DNA of 7,014 nucleotides from GCA-2731375 sp964462145 (GTDB lineage: Bacteria; Pseudomonadota; Alphaproteobacteria; GCA-2731375). Location: assembly GCA_964462145.1 (NCBI GenBank), contig CAYWYB010000296.1:1-7014 (forward strand), in the 5' to 3' direction. How positions within the stretch are numbered: the stretch's first letter is position 1; every line of letters starts with the position of its first letter. Below, piece by piece: positions 6,560 through 7,014 of this stretch. The notes under the pieces were generated by a model, which had not been told where the DNA came from, ran no database searches, and worked only from the letters and a program-made list of their open reading frames with translations. Position numbers and translations under genes: made by a program.

Positions 6560-7014
6560 CTATTTCTGTCCGTCCACGACGCCGGGGTCGCGCACGGCGC
6601 CATAGGCGGCACTGCGCGCCAGGGCGGCATAGCTGCGTAGGGCGCGGGAGACATGGCGGTCGCGGTTCAGCGGTTTCCAGCCGCCGTCCTCGCGGGCGCT
6701 CATGGCCTGGTGGCGGCGTTCGATCTCCTGTGGGTCCACGTTCAGCTGCAACAGGCGTTCGGGGATATCGATCTCCACCTCGTCGCCATCTTCGATCAAG
6801 GCGATCAGGCCGCCTTCGCCGGCTTCCGGCGAGATGTGACCCAATGAAAGCCCCGAAGAGGCGCCCGAAAAACGCCCATCCGTGATCAGGGCGCATTCCT
6901 TGCCCAGGCCCACAGCCTTGATCATCGATGTCGGCATCAGCATTTCCTGCATGCCGGGGCCGCCCCTCGGGCCTTCGTAACGGACCACGACCACATCGCC
7001 GGCCTTGACCTTGC
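6560..7014 (-). CDS. ilvD: Dihydroxy-acid dehydratase, C-terminal ~150 residues (5' end outside window)
   Basis: Iron-sulfur dehydratase that converts 2,3-dihydroxy-3-methyl acids to the 2-keto acids in valine, isoleucine and leucine synthesis; cytoplasmic. Only the C-terminal part is present. The frame stays open to the window edge (KVKAGDVVVV precedes the conserved block), so the apparent start near 6994 is an internal GTG valine codon. Seen: RYEGPRGGPGMQEMLMPTS, ALITDGRFSGASSG with the conserved serine (codon 6866-6868) assigned as the active-site base in this family, LGHISPEAGEGGLIALIEDGD, and the terminal block GWKPLNRDRHVSRALRSYA ending GAVRD. The GWKP...GAVRD ending is typical of the longer (about 610-residue) IlvD type rather than Edd (6-phosphogluconate dehydratase). 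The Fe-S cysteines lie outside the window. zapE follows after 30 bp. Confidence 0.94.
   Translation of the reverse strand, partial: KVKAGDVVVVRYEGPRGGPGMQEMLMPTSMIKAVGLGKECALITDGRFSGASSGLSLGHISPEAGEGGLIALIEDGDEVEIDIPERLLQLNVDPQEIERRHQAMSAREDGGWKPLNRDRHVSRALRSYAALARSAAYGAVRDPGVVDGQK

Noticed and set aside
6560..7014. 6-phosphogluconate dehydratase (Edd) instead of IlvD
   Set aside because: The C-terminal block GWKPLNRDRHVSRALRSYA...GAVRD matches IlvD, not Edd.

Overview
The window looks like chromosomal DNA from an alphaproteobacterium, possibly of Rhodospirillales type. The evidence is high GC with strong third-position bias, an ilvD-zapE gene pair, a TetR-controlled fatty-acid gene, and an intergenic palindrome of the 'CCGGGCTTGACC' kind that is common in that class. 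Taxonomy is an inference from style; no marker gene is present.

Layout. Positions 1-1737 are on the + strand: the 3' part of an acyl-CoA dehydrogenase gene (5' end outside the window), followed 22 bp later by a TetR-family regulator, probably in the same transcript. A 108-bp convergent gap (1738-1845) carries a REP-like inverted repeat. From 1846 to the end everything is on the - strand. Reading in the direction of transcription (right to left), these are the 3' end of ilvD (branched-chain amino acid synthesis, 5' end outside the window), zapE (AFG1-like cell-division ATPase) 30 bp later, and, 49 bp after zapE, a 1167-residue restriction-modification enzyme of the MmeI (type IIL/IIG) family.

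The accessory element is the MmeI-like gene. One polypeptide carries an intact PD-(D/E)XK nuclease (D88-x9-E98-A-K100, plus Q148-x3-Y152), a helical spacer, an N6-adenine methyltransferase (DPACGSGNF, GNPPF), a target-recognition domain ending in FPFP, and a C-terminal extension that looks like a winged helix. It is bounded by housekeeping genes on one side and a metabolic operon on the other. No DISARM, BREX or Pgl partner, separate specificity subunit, transposase or integrase lies between them, so within this window it is a self-contained one-gene defence system. The family is known. The less usual parts are an insert in the nuclease domain, a long insert before motif IV, the C-terminal extension, uneven base composition along the gene, and its position behind zapE without a clear ribosome site.

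Other points of interest are the acyl-CoA dehydrogenase's active-site layout (Gly at the usual base position, Glu at the alternative LCAD/IVD position) and a coiled-coil-like tail on the TetR protein. I saw no tRNA, rRNA, CRISPR array or insertion sequence.
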